Assembly: GCA_944333375.1 (NCBI GenBank)
Contig: CALVKX010000029.1
Coordinates: 1-13,605, forward strand
Length of the DNA: 13,605 nt
Direction: 5' to 3'
From: an uncultured Eubacteriales bacterium
Lineage (GTDB): Bacteria > Bacillota_A > Clostridia > Christensenellales > Aristaeellaceae
Shown here: one piece after another, positions 1 through 7,214 of the stretch
Position numbering within the stretch: position 1 is the first letter of the stretch
Layout: every line of letters begins with the position of its first letter
Notes under the pieces: model-generated
Database searches by the model: none
What the model saw: the letters and a program-made list of their open reading frames with translations, nothing else
Told to the model about the DNA's origin: nothing
Translations under genes and position numbers: made by a program

Positions 1-36
1 CCCCCATGCGAACGTGCGCATGGGGGGGTATTTTTG
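1..36. terminator. GC-rich hairpin at left edge, probable intrinsic terminator
   Basis: CCCCCATGCG at 1-10 pairs perfectly with CGCATGGGGG at 17-26 around a 6-nt loop. On the plus strand the stem is followed by GG, TA and five T (31-35), which fits termination of a plus-strand gene lying left of the window. It also lies about 50 nt beyond the stop of the minus-strand membrane gene, so it may act in both directions. The U-tract for the minus strand would be off the window and cannot be seen. Confidence 0.6.
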
Positions 37-74
37 ATCGTTTACGGCCATGTGCGCGGCGCCTCCCGCTCCAG

Positions 75-1235
75 TCACAGCACGGCGCCGGAGGTATAGA
101 GGTAGAAAACGTAGTAGGCGCCCGAGGCCACATGCCACGTCAGCAGCCCCAGCCCCGCCGCCCGGCGCAGGCGGCCGGCCGCCTCGCGCGCGTCAAAGAA
201 GCGCGCCGCGGCCACCACCCACATCAGAAGCGCCGCGCCCATCATGCCCCAGCCGAAGTTGCCGTCGGCGGCGCGGCGGCCGTTTTCGCCCAGCAGCAGG
301 TATTCCAGAACGCCCACCGCGTCCATGACCAGCGCCAGGGCGTAGAGCGTATCGCCCTTCTCCCTTCGGTACGCCACGGCCACATAGAGCGGGAACGCCT
401 GGATGAGCAGGGTGGAGAGCGCCACGCGGCCCAGCTTCTCCAGGGAGATCTCCAGCACCATGTCCCCCTGCGAGGGCACGATGATGCCGAAGTAGTACAT
501 GTACTGCAAGATCATCAGCGCCACCGCCGGCAGCACGCAGGCGATGAGGCGCAGGAAGCAGCGGCTGCGCCCGGGGTGGCCGATCCAGTGATAGAGGAAA
601 AACAGGCACGCCGCGGGCAGAAAGACCTGCATGAAGGTGGGCTTGGCCGCGAGGCTGCACAGCAGCATCAGGCCCAGCGCCGCGCCCTCCCGCCAGGGGA
701 GGGGGGTGCCGGGGGCGCCGTAGCGGTCGAAGCAGCGGGCGGTATAGGGCACGCACAGCAGCATCCAGACCATGGCGATGAGCTGGGTGGGGCTGTGCCA
801 GGTGTTGGGCGAGCCGACCCCGGCGTAGACGGCGGGGTTGAGGGGGGTGAGGAGGCTGGCGGCCATGCCCAGCGCGAAGGCGAGGGCCGCCACGGCCTCC
901 GGCCGCATGCGGCCGCCCAGGCGGCGGTCCAGGAGGCGGTAGATCAGCCATACCTCCGCCGCCTTCAGCAGCGCCGTCACCCCCGCGGCGGCGGGGGCGA
1001 GCGGGACGCCCGCGAGCATCACCAGCGCCACCAGCACGTGCCACATCGGGTGCGCGCCGTGGTGGAAAAAGCTCGTCAGGTCCGAGAAATCGCCCTCCGC
1101 GGCCCAGGTGGCGTGGATGCTCAGGTCGCTGGCGGGCCGCCCGGCCAGGAGATAAAACAGCGGCGCGGAGACGAGCGCCACCAAAAGCACCAGCGCCGCC
1201 TGCGCCGCGGCGCGGCGGACGGAGTCGCGGGTCAT
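75..1235 (-). CDS. Polytopic membrane protein, possible GT-C-like glycosyltransferase
   Basis: A 386-residue integral membrane protein with about ten hydrophobic helices and no soluble domain. The first helix (about 13-31) is followed by an outside loop with D37 and H41 (SDLSIHATW) and then a GAHPMWHVLVAL segment at about 60-71. That layout, with an acidic residue and His after helix 1 and a P-x-W/Y-H segment opening the next helix, recalls GT-C-fold lipid-sugar-dependent glycosyltransferases. The similarity is from pattern only, and no family was confirmed. The ATG at 1235 is preceded by GGAGGA at good spacing. The upstream gene's TGA ends at 1237, one base away, so the two genes are almost certainly co-transcribed and translationally coupled. 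The likely role is transfer of a sugar to a surface polymer or lipid carrier. It could also be a flippase-like or hypothetical membrane protein. Confidence 0.72.
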   Translation of the reverse strand: MTRDSVRRAAAQAALVLLVALVSAPLFYLLAGRPASDLSIHATWAAEGDFSDLTSFFHHGAHPMWHVLVALVMLAGVPLAPAAAGVTALLKAAEVWLIYRLLDRRLGGRMRPEAVAALAFALGMAASLLTPLNPAVYAGVGSPNTWHSPTQLIAMVWMLLCVPYTARCFDRYGAPGTPLPWREGAALGLMLLCSLAAKPTFMQVFLPAACLFFLYHWIGHPGRSRCFLRLIACVLPAVALMILQYMYYFGIIVPSQGDMVLEISLEKLGRVALSTLLIQAFPLYVAVAYRREKGDTLYALALVMDAVGVLEYLLLGENGRRAADGNFGWGMMGAALLMWVVAAARFFDAREAAGRLRRAAGLGLLTWHVASGAYYVFYLYTSGAVL

Positions 1236-1236
1236 G

Positions 1237-2724
1237 TCATTCCTCCTCGTAGGACGCGATCAGCCGGTAGACCTTGTAGCCGGACATGTCGGTCACGCGC
1301 TCGTAGCCGTTGACCACGCACTTGAGGTGGTCGGTCAGGATCCAGCGGCTCTTGCCCGTGCTCTCGGTGGTGAACCACCCGTGCTGAAGCCCGAAGCCCG
1401 CCGGGATCTCCTCCATCGCCTGCAGCGTGTCCACGTCCAGGCGCACGGTGTTGGTCAGCGGGTTTTGCGCGTCGGGGTCGTAGACGAGGTACTCCCGGAT
1501 GGTCTGGGACAGGTCCTCGCTGTAGACCGGCGCGTCGAAGTGCGCCATGGTGGCGAACATGCCCGTGGGCGGCAGGGCGAGCATCACCGCCAGCGTCACC
1601 GCCATGCCCGCGGCCGCCGCCAGCGGCACGGCCGGGCGGCCCACGGAGATCAGGTACGCCAGCGCCAGCCACAGAAAGGGCGAGAGCGTGCGAAAATCGC
1701 TCCAGTCGTTGGTCTCATAGAGCACCACGATGATGCCGAAGGCCGCCGCCAGCATCACAAAGCAGCCCAGCGCCTGCCAGCTCAGCCGCCGCCGGAGCCT
1801 GCCGCCCTCCACGCCCACGAACGTCCCCGCCAGGCACAGCCCCGTCACGCCCAGGTAGAGCCAGTGGAAGGCGTGCTCCATGGGCGTGCCCACGGTGTTG
1901 ACGAAGTAGTCGTAGAGGTTGGATTTGGTGTGGCTGAGCAGCATCTGCACAAACGTCCCCACGTCCGGGGCCCGCATGAGATGATAGAGGAAGCCCTGGG
2001 TATAGGGCGCCGTCACCGCCGAGGTCAGCAGGTAGCAGCCCAGCGACGCCGCGGCGGCCAGCGCGGCCCCGGCGGCCATGCGAAAGCCGGGCCTCAGGCT
2101 CACGACCAGCGGCACAAAGAGCAGGAAATACGTGATCCGATACAGGCACCCCAAAACCACCGTCAGGCAGCACAGCGCCAGAAGCCACCCCCTGCGCCGC
2201 TCCCGCCAGGTCAGAAAGAACGCCAGGTAGAGCAGAATCAGGCCGTAGTTGAAGATCTCGGTCATGGACGTGGCGCAGTAGAGAATCGCCGGGGCGTAGA
2301 GCAAAAAGCAGGCCGCAAGCAGCAGGGCCTGCCGCGCCGAGGGCTTTCTCAGCGCGCAGTAGACCAGCGCGCCCGCGCTCACCCACAGGGCGTTTGCGAT
2401 GACGATGGCGTTGTAGCCCAGGCCGAAGAGCTTGACAAACCAGCCGTAGAGCATCACCGCCGTAAAGCCGTGCGCCCCCAGCGTGCCCACGCGGGCGAAC
2501 TCCTCGAGCATGCCGTTGTAGCCCGTGGCAAAGCCCACCTCGTTCCAGGTAAAGAGGTTTCGCCAGTAGTCCAGCTCGTCGGACCAGACCGGGTAGGTGG
2601 CGAAGGCGTTTCGGCCCACGGCCAGGGAAATCAGCGCCAGCATCACAAACGGGGCGGCGATCAGCAGCCCCCGGCTGAGCGGCGCGGCCCAGGGCCGGCG
2701 GGGAGAAAGGGAAGCAGCACTCAT
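1237..2724 (-). CDS. Membrane glycosyltransferase-like protein (GT-C / GT39-like)
   Basis: A 495-residue polytopic membrane protein. The first helix (about 18-38) is followed by an outside loop carrying WSDELDYW (47-54). A D-E pair in this position is the usual catalytic signature of GT-C glycosyltransferases of the PMT/ArnT/GT39 type. About ten further hydrophobic helices follow, and then a soluble C-terminal tail of roughly 100 residues, also common in the class. I chose the ATG at 2724 because AAAGGAGG lies 9 nt upstream. The frame stays open to 2937, but that extension would run across the probable promoter. It is first in a two-gene minus-strand unit with the membrane gene at 75-1235 and is divergent from the allose operon. 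It is probably a surface-glycan transferase using a polyprenyl-phosphate sugar; donor and acceptor cannot be told from sequence. Confidence 0.78.
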   Translation of the reverse strand: MSAASLSPRRPWAAPLSRGLLIAAPFVMLALISLAVGRNAFATYPVWSDELDYWRNLFTWNEVGFATGYNGMLEEFARVGTLGAHGFTAVMLYGWFVKLFGLGYNAIVIANALWVSAGALVYCALRKPSARQALLLAACFLLYAPAILYCATSMTEIFNYGLILLYLAFFLTWRERRRGWLLALCCLTVVLGCLYRITYFLLFVPLVVSLRPGFRMAAGAALAAAASLGCYLLTSAVTAPYTQGFLYHLMRAPDVGTFVQMLLSHTKSNLYDYFVNTVGTPMEHAFHWLYLGVTGLCLAGTFVGVEGGRLRRRLSWQALGCFVMLAAAFGIIVVLYETNDWSDFRTLSPFLWLALAYLISVGRPAVPLAAAAGMAVTLAVMLALPPTGMFATMAHFDAPVYSEDLSQTIREYLVYDPDAQNPLTNTVRLDVDTLQAMEEIPAGFGLQHGWFTTESTGKSRWILTDHLKCVVNGYERVTDMSGYKVYRLIASYEEE

Positions 2725-2763
2725 CCCTCGGTTCCTCCTTTGTAACATGCGTGTGCGTCTATC

Positions 2764-2792
2764 AGTATACCATGCCGGGGGGAAGGCCGCAA
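2764..2792 (-). promoter_or_regulatory. Probable promoter of the membrane glycosyltransferase pair
   Basis: On the minus strand there is TATACT (2769-2764) preceded by TGG, giving an extended -10 (TGnTATACT). A weak -35, TTGCGG (2792-2787), lies 17 nt upstream. The element is about 40 bp before the chosen ATG at 2724, and the leader carries the AAAGGAGG site. The poor -35 would be compensated by the extended -10. Confidence 0.55.
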
Positions 2793-2830
2793 GGCGGGAA
2801 AAAAAGATGTCGAAAATGGAAAAAAAACGC

Positions 2831-2859
2831 TTGACAAAACCATCCGTGACCCGTATAAT
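2831..2859 (+). promoter_or_regulatory. Consensus sigma-A promoter of the allose operon
   Basis: TTGACA (2831-2836) and TATAAT (2854-2859) are both perfect consensus hexamers with the ideal 17-nt spacer, preceded by an A-rich stretch (from about 2819) that may act as an UP element. Transcription should start near 2866, giving a leader of about 160 nt before alsA. Such a strong promoter implies tight repression, and an operator-like palindrome covers the predicted start. Confidence 0.88.
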
Positions 2860-2863
2860 CGGG

Positions 2864-2881
2864 AACGTAAACGATTGCGTT
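2864..2881. promoter_or_regulatory. Operator O1 for a LacI/GalR-family repressor
   Basis: AACGTAAACGATTGCGTT is an 18-bp imperfect palindrome with a central CG. The half-sites AACGTAAAC and AACGCAATC agree at 7 of 9 positions. The central CpG flanked by AAAC and GATT is typical of LacI-family operators. It overlaps the predicted transcription start, so a bound repressor would block polymerase. It resembles a CcpA cre site with two mismatches and also contains the core of the E. coli gal external operator. Confidence 0.72.
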
Positions 2882-2974
2882 ATCCGACGCGATTCAATGG
2901 CAGTCCTGGCCAGAAAAATACGCTGTTTTTCCAGCAAACCGGCAAGAGATCCCGTTTTGTACCGGCTTGCGGAA

Positions 2975-2986
2975 GTAAACGATTAC
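2975..2986. promoter_or_regulatory. Operator O2 for a LacI/GalR-family repressor
   Basis: GTAAACGATTAC is a palindrome with a central CG whose halves agree at 5 of 6 positions. It shares the 10-mer GTAAACGATT with O1. The centres of the two sites are 108 bp apart. It lies inside the untranslated leader, about 30 nt before the alsA ribosome binding site, which suits a roadblock or DNA-looping role. Confidence 0.68.
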
Positions 2987-3028
2987 CCGCCGGGGCGCAT
3001 CGTACAACCTATCAGAAGGGGGATTGGC

Positions 3029-4549
3029 ATGGAGCCTTTGATCCAAACGGTCGGCATCTCCAAGGTGTTCCCGGGCGTGAAGGCGCTCAACAACGTCTCT
3101 TTCGACGTCATGCCGGGCGAGATCCACGTGCTCGTGGGCGAAAACGGCGCGGGGAAATCGACGCTGATGAAGATTCTCTCGGGCGTCTACGAGCCCACGG
3201 AGGGCAAGATCATCTGCGGCGGGCATGAGTACAAGGCGCTCACCACGCAGCTCTCGCGCGAGGAGGGCATCGCGATCGTCTATCAGGAGCTCAGCGTCAT
3301 CAATGAGCTGACGATCCTGGAGAACCTCTTTGTGGGCCATCTGCCGGTGAAAAAGAAGCTGGGCGTGCCGGTGGTGGACTATGACCTGATGCTCAGGAAG
3401 GCCAGGGTGGTGCTTGAGCAGGTGGGCCTTCGCCACGACCCGATGACGCTGGTGGGGGACCTTGCGATCCCCGACAAGCAGCTGTGCGAGATCGCCAAGG
3501 CGCTGATCTCCGGGGCCAGGATTCTGGTGCTGGACGAGCCGACGACGTCGCTGACCAGCGAGGAGGTCGCGCGCCTGCACGGGCTGATCCGGGAGCTGAA
3601 GGCCAAGGGCTGCGGAATCGTTTACATCTCGCACAAGATGAAGGAGCTCAAGGAGATCGGCGACCGCATCACCGTGCTCAAGGACGGCACGATGGTGGGC
3701 ACCTACCCGGCGGAGGACCTGACGCTGGACGACATCATCCGCCTGATGGTGGGCCGCGAGATCAAGGGCACCTATTTTGCCAGGGAGAGCGCCCAGGAGC
3801 TGTGCCAGAAGCCCGTGATCTTCGAGGCCAGGGACATCACGCGCGCGGACGGGACCTGCCGCCACATCTCCTTCCAGGTCCACCAGGGCGAGATCTTCGG
3901 CATGGCCGGCCTGGTGGGCGCGGGCCGCACGGAGACGATGGAGGCCATCTTCGGGGCCGTGCCCAGGAGCGCGGGCCAGGTGTACCTGCACGGCAAGGAG
4001 CTGGAGATCGCCGATCCCTACAGCGCCATCAAGCAGGGCATCGGCATGCTGACGGAGAACCGGCGCGAGCTGGGCTTTTCCAAGAATTTCACCTGCAAGC
4101 AGAACATCGCCCTGGCGCCCACGATCAAGGCCTCGACCTTCGGCGGCCTGGGCGGGATGCTGGATAAGAAGAAGGACGAGCGCTGGGCGCGGGAGCAGAT
4201 CTCCGTGCTCAACGTCAAGTGCACCGGCCCCGAGCAGATGACCGTTGACCTCTCGGGCGGCAACCAGCAGAAGGTCATTCTGGGCAAGTGGCTGGCGGCC
4301 GAGAGCGAGGTGCTGATCTTCGACGAGCCCACCAAGGGCATCGACGTGGGCAGCAAGAGCGAGATCTACCAGCTCATGCGCCGCCTGGCGGAGGCGGGCA
4401 AGGCGGTTTTGATGGTGTCCTCGGAGCAGACGGAGCTGCTGAGCGTCTGCGACCGCATCGCGGTGTTCCACGCCGGCGAGCTCAAGGCCGTGCTAGAGGG
4501 CAAGACCGCGACCGAGGAAGACATCGTGCGAATCTCTACCGGCGAGTGA
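3029..4549 (+). CDS. alsA: D-allose ABC importer, ATP-binding subunit
   Basis: A 506-residue fused double ATPase of the RbsA/MglA sugar-importer class (usual length about 500), energising uptake through the permease encoded just downstream. The first domain has Walker A GENGAGKS (37-44), YQELSVINELT (85-95) and Walker B ILVLDEP (165-171). Its signature is degenerate (LAIPDKQ, 145-151), as is normal for the N-terminal half of this class. The second domain has the usual lysine-less P-loop GLVGAGRT (294-301), a canonical LSGGNQQ (408-414) and Walker B LIFDEP (429-434). The YQELSV-x-ELT-x-LENL stretch and the KK-x(2)-GV segment after it match E. coli AlsA better than RbsA. I chose the ATG at 3029 because AAGGGGG lies about 8 nt upstream and family homology begins there. 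The frame is open far upstream, but that would cross the promoter. It is first gene of the operon. Confidence 0.93.
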   Translation: MEPLIQTVGISKVFPGVKALNNVSFDVMPGEIHVLVGENGAGKSTLMKILSGVYEPTEGKIICGGHEYKALTTQLSREEGIAIVYQELSVINELTILENLFVGHLPVKKKLGVPVVDYDLMLRKARVVLEQVGLRHDPMTLVGDLAIPDKQLCEIAKALISGARILVLDEPTTSLTSEEVARLHGLIRELKAKGCGIVYISHKMKELKEIGDRITVLKDGTMVGTYPAEDLTLDDIIRLMVGREIKGTYFARESAQELCQKPVIFEARDITRADGTCRHISFQVHQGEIFGMAGLVGAGRTETMEAIFGAVPRSAGQVYLHGKELEIADPYSAIKQGIGMLTENRRELGFSKNFTCKQNIALAPTIKASTFGGLGGMLDKKKDERWAREQISVLNVKCTGPEQMTVDLSGGNQQKVILGKWLAAESEVLIFDEPTKGIDVGSKSEIYQLMRRLAEAGKAVLMVSSEQTELLSVCDRIAVFHAGELKAVLEGKTATEEDIVRISTGE

Positions 4550-4569
4550 CAACAAGGAGGAACACCAAG

Positions 4570-5535
4570 ATGAAGGAAAATTCCAAGTTCACGTTCTCCA
4601 GCTACTGGAAGAAGTTCGGCACGGTGAGCATCATGCTGCTGCTTCTGGTGGTGCTGATGATTACCAAGCCCACGGCCATCTTCTCGGCCTCCTCCGTGCC
4701 CCAGATCCTGCGCCAGTCGGCGGTGAACATTTTGCTGGCGCTGGGCGAGTTCTTCGCCATCCTCCTTGGCTACATCGACCTGAGCGTATCGGCCGCCTGC
4801 GGCCTGAGCGGCATGGTGGCGGCCATCGGCATGGCCTACTGGGAGCTGCCCTGGGTGCTGGCCTGCGTGGTGGGCGTGCTGGTGGGCACGCTGATCGGCG
4901 CGGTGAACGGCCTTCTGATTAACAAGACCGGCCTGCATCCCTTCATCATCACGCTTGGCACGCAGACGATCTACTTCGGCCTCATGCTCGTCATCTCCAA
5001 CTCCTCCAGCGTCTACGGCTTCCCCGCGGGCTTCTCCGGCTTCATGAACGCCACGCTCTTTGGCGTGCTGCCCGTGAGCGCGATCCTGGCGCTGCTGGCC
5101 GCCATGGCGCTGTGGTTCCTCACCACCAAGACCACCCTGGGCCGCAACCTCTACGCCCTGGGCGGCAACCGCGAGGCCGCCTGGTACTCCGGCATCAACG
5201 TGCACCGGCACCAGATGGTGGTCTACATGATCTCCGGCACCTGCGCGGGCCTGGCGGGCATCGTGCTCACCGGCCGCCTCAACGCGGCGGCCCCGACCGC
5301 CGGCATGGGCTATGAGACCTACGCCATCGCGGCCACGATCATCGGCGGCACGAGCTTCTTCGGGGGCATCGGCAAGATCCCCGGCGTGGTGGCCGGCGGC
5401 CTGATTATCGGCATCATCAACTACGGCATGACGGTGCTCATGCTCGACTCCTCGCTGCAAAAGGTCGTCATGGGCGCGCTCATCATCATCGCCGTCACCC
5501 TGGACCACTTCGTGACCAAGTCCATCAAAAAGTAA
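4570..5535 (+). CDS. alsC: D-allose ABC importer, permease subunit
   Basis: A 321-residue membrane permease of the RbsC/AlsC/XylH branch of sugar importers, forming a homodimeric channel that binds the AlsA ATPase. About nine to ten hydrophobic helices fill the protein. Family landmarks are GYIDLSV (67-73) in the third hydrophobic region, HPFIITLGT (123-131), and the cytoplasmic GGNREAAWYSGI loop (198-209), which contacts the ATPase. A conserved glycine-rich IIGGTSFFGGIG segment follows at about 258-269. The ATG at 4570 follows AAGGAGG by 10 nt, and the gap from alsA is 20 bp, so the two are co-transcribed. Family membership is certain. The allose specificity rests on the neighbouring genes rather than on this sequence alone. 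Confidence 0.93.
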   Translation: MKENSKFTFSSYWKKFGTVSIMLLLLVVLMITKPTAIFSASSVPQILRQSAVNILLALGEFFAILLGYIDLSVSAACGLSGMVAAIGMAYWELPWVLACVVGVLVGTLIGAVNGLLINKTGLHPFIITLGTQTIYFGLMLVISNSSSVYGFPAGFSGFMNATLFGVLPVSAILALLAAMALWFLTTKTTLGRNLYALGGNREAAWYSGINVHRHQMVVYMISGTCAGLAGIVLTGRLNAAAPTAGMGYETYAIAATIIGGTSFFGGIGKIPGVVAGGLIIGIINYGMTVLMLDSSLQKVVMGALIIIAVTLDHFVTKSIKK

Positions 5536-5550
5536 AGGGAGGATTCCCGC

Positions 5551-6261
5551 ATGAAAGCCATCGTCAATCCCTCGCTGATGTGCATGGACTTTCTGGACAT
5601 CCGCCGTCAGCTCGAGATCCTCAACACCCGCGCCGACCTGTACCACTTCGACGTCATGGACGGGCATTTCGTGCCCAACATCACCCTCTCGCCCGACCTG
5701 GCCGCGGCCATCGCGCCGGTGTGCGCGCTGCCGCTGGACATCCACCTGATGGTGACGGAGCCGGGGCAGTACCTCGAGCCCTTCGCCAGGGCCGTCAGGC
5801 CCCTGAGCGAGCGCGGGATCGTCTCGTATTTCAGCCCGCACGCCGAGGTCATCAGCGGCCGGGCGTTTCGGCTGATCGACCAGATCCGCGCGGCGGGCTT
5901 CCGCCCGGGCGTGGCGGTCAACCCCGAGACCCCGCTTTCCATGATCGAAAGCTACATGCACCGCCTGGACAAGATCACCTTCATGAGCGTGGACCCGGGC
6001 TTCGCGGGCCAGCCGTTCATCCCCGAGGTGCTCGACAAGGTGCGCCAGGCGCGGCGCATCAAGGAGGAAAAGGGCCTGTCGGTGATCCTGGAGATGGATG
6101 GCTCCTGCAACCGCCGCACCTTCCGCCAGCTCGCGCAGGCGGGCGTGGAGTCCTTCATCGTGGGCACCTCCGGCCTCTTTGGCCAGGACGCGGACCTCGC
6201 GCGCGCCTGGGAGATCATGAGCGCCGACCTCAGCGGCGCGCTGGAGGGCGCCTGTGAGTAA
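5551..6261 (+). CDS. alsE: D-allulose-6-phosphate 3-epimerase
   Basis: A 236-residue TIM-barrel epimerase of the ribulose-phosphate 3-epimerase family, converting D-allulose-6-phosphate to D-fructose-6-phosphate. The metal and catalytic set of the family is present: H32 and D34 in YHFDVMDGHF, H65 in DIHLMV, and D183 in EMDGSCN. The phosphate-binding end IVGTSGLF (203-210) is intact. The strings SLMCMD (8-13), AFRLID (105-110), VDPGFAGQPFIPE (147-159) and TSGLF match E. coli AlsE rather than Rpe, which favours the allulose-6-P substrate. Residues about 81-98 are roughly eight residues longer than the matching part of E. coli AlsE as I recall it. The ATG at 5551 follows GGGAGG and the gap from alsC is 15 bp. 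The end overlaps alsK by 8 bp. The alternative reading, a generic Rpe, is less likely. Confidence 0.92.
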   Translation: MKAIVNPSLMCMDFLDIRRQLEILNTRADLYHFDVMDGHFVPNITLSPDLAAAIAPVCALPLDIHLMVTEPGQYLEPFARAVRPLSERGIVSYFSPHAEVISGRAFRLIDQIRAAGFRPGVAVNPETPLSMIESYMHRLDKITFMSVDPGFAGQPFIPEVLDKVRQARRIKEEKGLSVILEMDGSCNRRTFRQLAQAGVESFIVGTSGLFGQDADLARAWEIMSADLSGALEGACE

Positions 6262-7174
6262 AGAGCGCGTACTGGGCATCGACATCGGCGGCACCAACAT
6301 CCGCCTGGGCGTGGTGGACGGGGACTACGCGCTCAGCGGCTTTGAGATGCACAGCTGCCGCCGCCTGCTGGGCGACAGCCCCCTGGAAAACCTCGCCCAG
6401 ATCATCCGCGAATCCCTCGTGGCCAACGGCGCGGTGGGCGCCGTGGCCATCGGCGTGCCCGCCGTGGTCAACAAAAACCACAGCTTCGTCTGCTCCGCGC
6501 CCAACGTCTACGGGCTGGACTCGCTGGAGCTGGGGCTGGAGCTGGAAAAGCGGCTGGACCTGCCCGTTTTCGTGGACCGTGACGTCAACTTCATCCTCGC
6601 CCATGACATCCAGTCCCAGCGCCTGGACCCCGAGGGCCGCCGCACCATTTTGGGCTGCTACCTGGGGACCGGCTTTGGCAACTCGCTCTACATCGGCGGG
6701 CGCTTCCACCTGGGGGCGCACGGCTCGGCGGGCGAGCTGGGCCACATCCCGCTCTACGGCGTGGAAAAGATCTGCCCCTGCGGCCAGACGGGCTGCGTGG
6801 AGACGCTGGTGAGCGGGCGCTACCTCCAGTCGCTGTGCGAGGAGGCGTTCCCCGACTGCCCCATCTCCGACGTCTTTGTGCGCCACGGCGACGATGCGCG
6901 CATCCAGCGCTTCGTGCGCGATACCGCCGTTCCCGTGGCCACGGAGATCACGCTCCTGGACCCCGATTTCATCATCCTGGGCGGCGGGGTGATGGGCATG
7001 AAGGGCTTCCCCATCGAGGCGCTCAAGGACGAGATCCGCCGCCGCGTCCGTCACCCCCTGCCCGCCGAAGATCTGCACTTTTTGCTCTCCCAGGGCTCCC
7101 AGACCGCGGGCGTCCTGGGCGGGGGCATGATGGTGCTGGGCTATCTCAGGCGCGGCGAACCCTTTCGGCTTTAA
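6254..7174 (+). CDS. alsK: D-allose kinase (ROK family)
   Basis: A 306-residue ROK-family sugar kinase that phosphorylates D-allose at C6 using ATP. The N-terminal phosphate-binding motif is DIGGT (10-14), the catalytic aspartate is D110 in DRDVN, and the ROK zinc site is H164 (GELGH) with C174, C176 and C181 (CPCGQTGC). Segments such as CYLGTGFG, GAHGSAGELGHIPL, PISDVFV and DFIILGGGVMGMKGFP parallel E. coli AlsK closely, more than they do glucokinase or NagK. I chose the GTG at 6254 because GGAGG lies 6 nt before it and DIGGT then sits at the family's usual distance. It overlaps the last codons of alsE by 8 bp, implying translational coupling. Its TAA stop lies inside the inverted repeat that separates it from alsB. 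Confidence 0.92.
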   Translation: MSKERVLGIDIGGTNIRLGVVDGDYALSGFEMHSCRRLLGDSPLENLAQIIRESLVANGAVGAVAIGVPAVVNKNHSFVCSAPNVYGLDSLELGLELEKRLDLPVFVDRDVNFILAHDIQSQRLDPEGRRTILGCYLGTGFGNSLYIGGRFHLGAHGSAGELGHIPLYGVEKICPCGQTGCVETLVSGRYLQSLCEEAFPDCPISDVFVRHGDDARIQRFVRDTAVPVATEITLLDPDFIILGGGVMGMKGFPIEALKDEIRRRVRHPLPAEDLHFLLSQGSQTAGVLGGGMMVLGYLRRGEPFRL

Positions 7175-7191
7175 CCACATCCGTGGTTAAA
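7170..7191 (+). promoter_or_regulatory. Intercistronic 9-bp hairpin between alsK and alsB
   Basis: TTTAACCAC (7170-7178) pairs perfectly with GTGGTTAAA (7183-7191) around the 4-nt loop ATCC. The left arm contains the alsK stop codon, and the alsB ribosome binding site AAGGAGG begins about 8 nt after the right arm. It is followed by an A-rich stretch rather than a U-tract, so it does not look like a terminator. It may be an mRNA processing or stabilising element that raises alsB expression above that of the upstream genes. Confidence 0.55.
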
Positions 7192-7214
7192 AATAAACAA
7201 GGAGGACCTGATTT

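Noticed and set aside
2597..3028. N-terminal extension of alsA to an upstream start
   Set aside because: It would run across the consensus promoter and both operators, whereas the ATG at 3029 has a ribosome binding site and matches family length.
3461..3482. Loss of function in AlsA because its first signature is LAIPDKQ instead of LSGGQ
   Set aside because: The N-terminal half of fused sugar ATPases normally has a degenerate signature, while the C-terminal half here has a canonical LSGGNQQ.
4366..6300. A 644-codon open frame on the minus strand across alsC and alsE
   Set aside because: It is antisense to clearly recognised genes, is dominated by H, A, R, G and D, and has no family motif; long empty frames are expected at this GC content. 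The same holds for the other long opposite-strand frames at 6-1313, 1234-2745, 2894-4471, 6230-7180 and 8265-9260.
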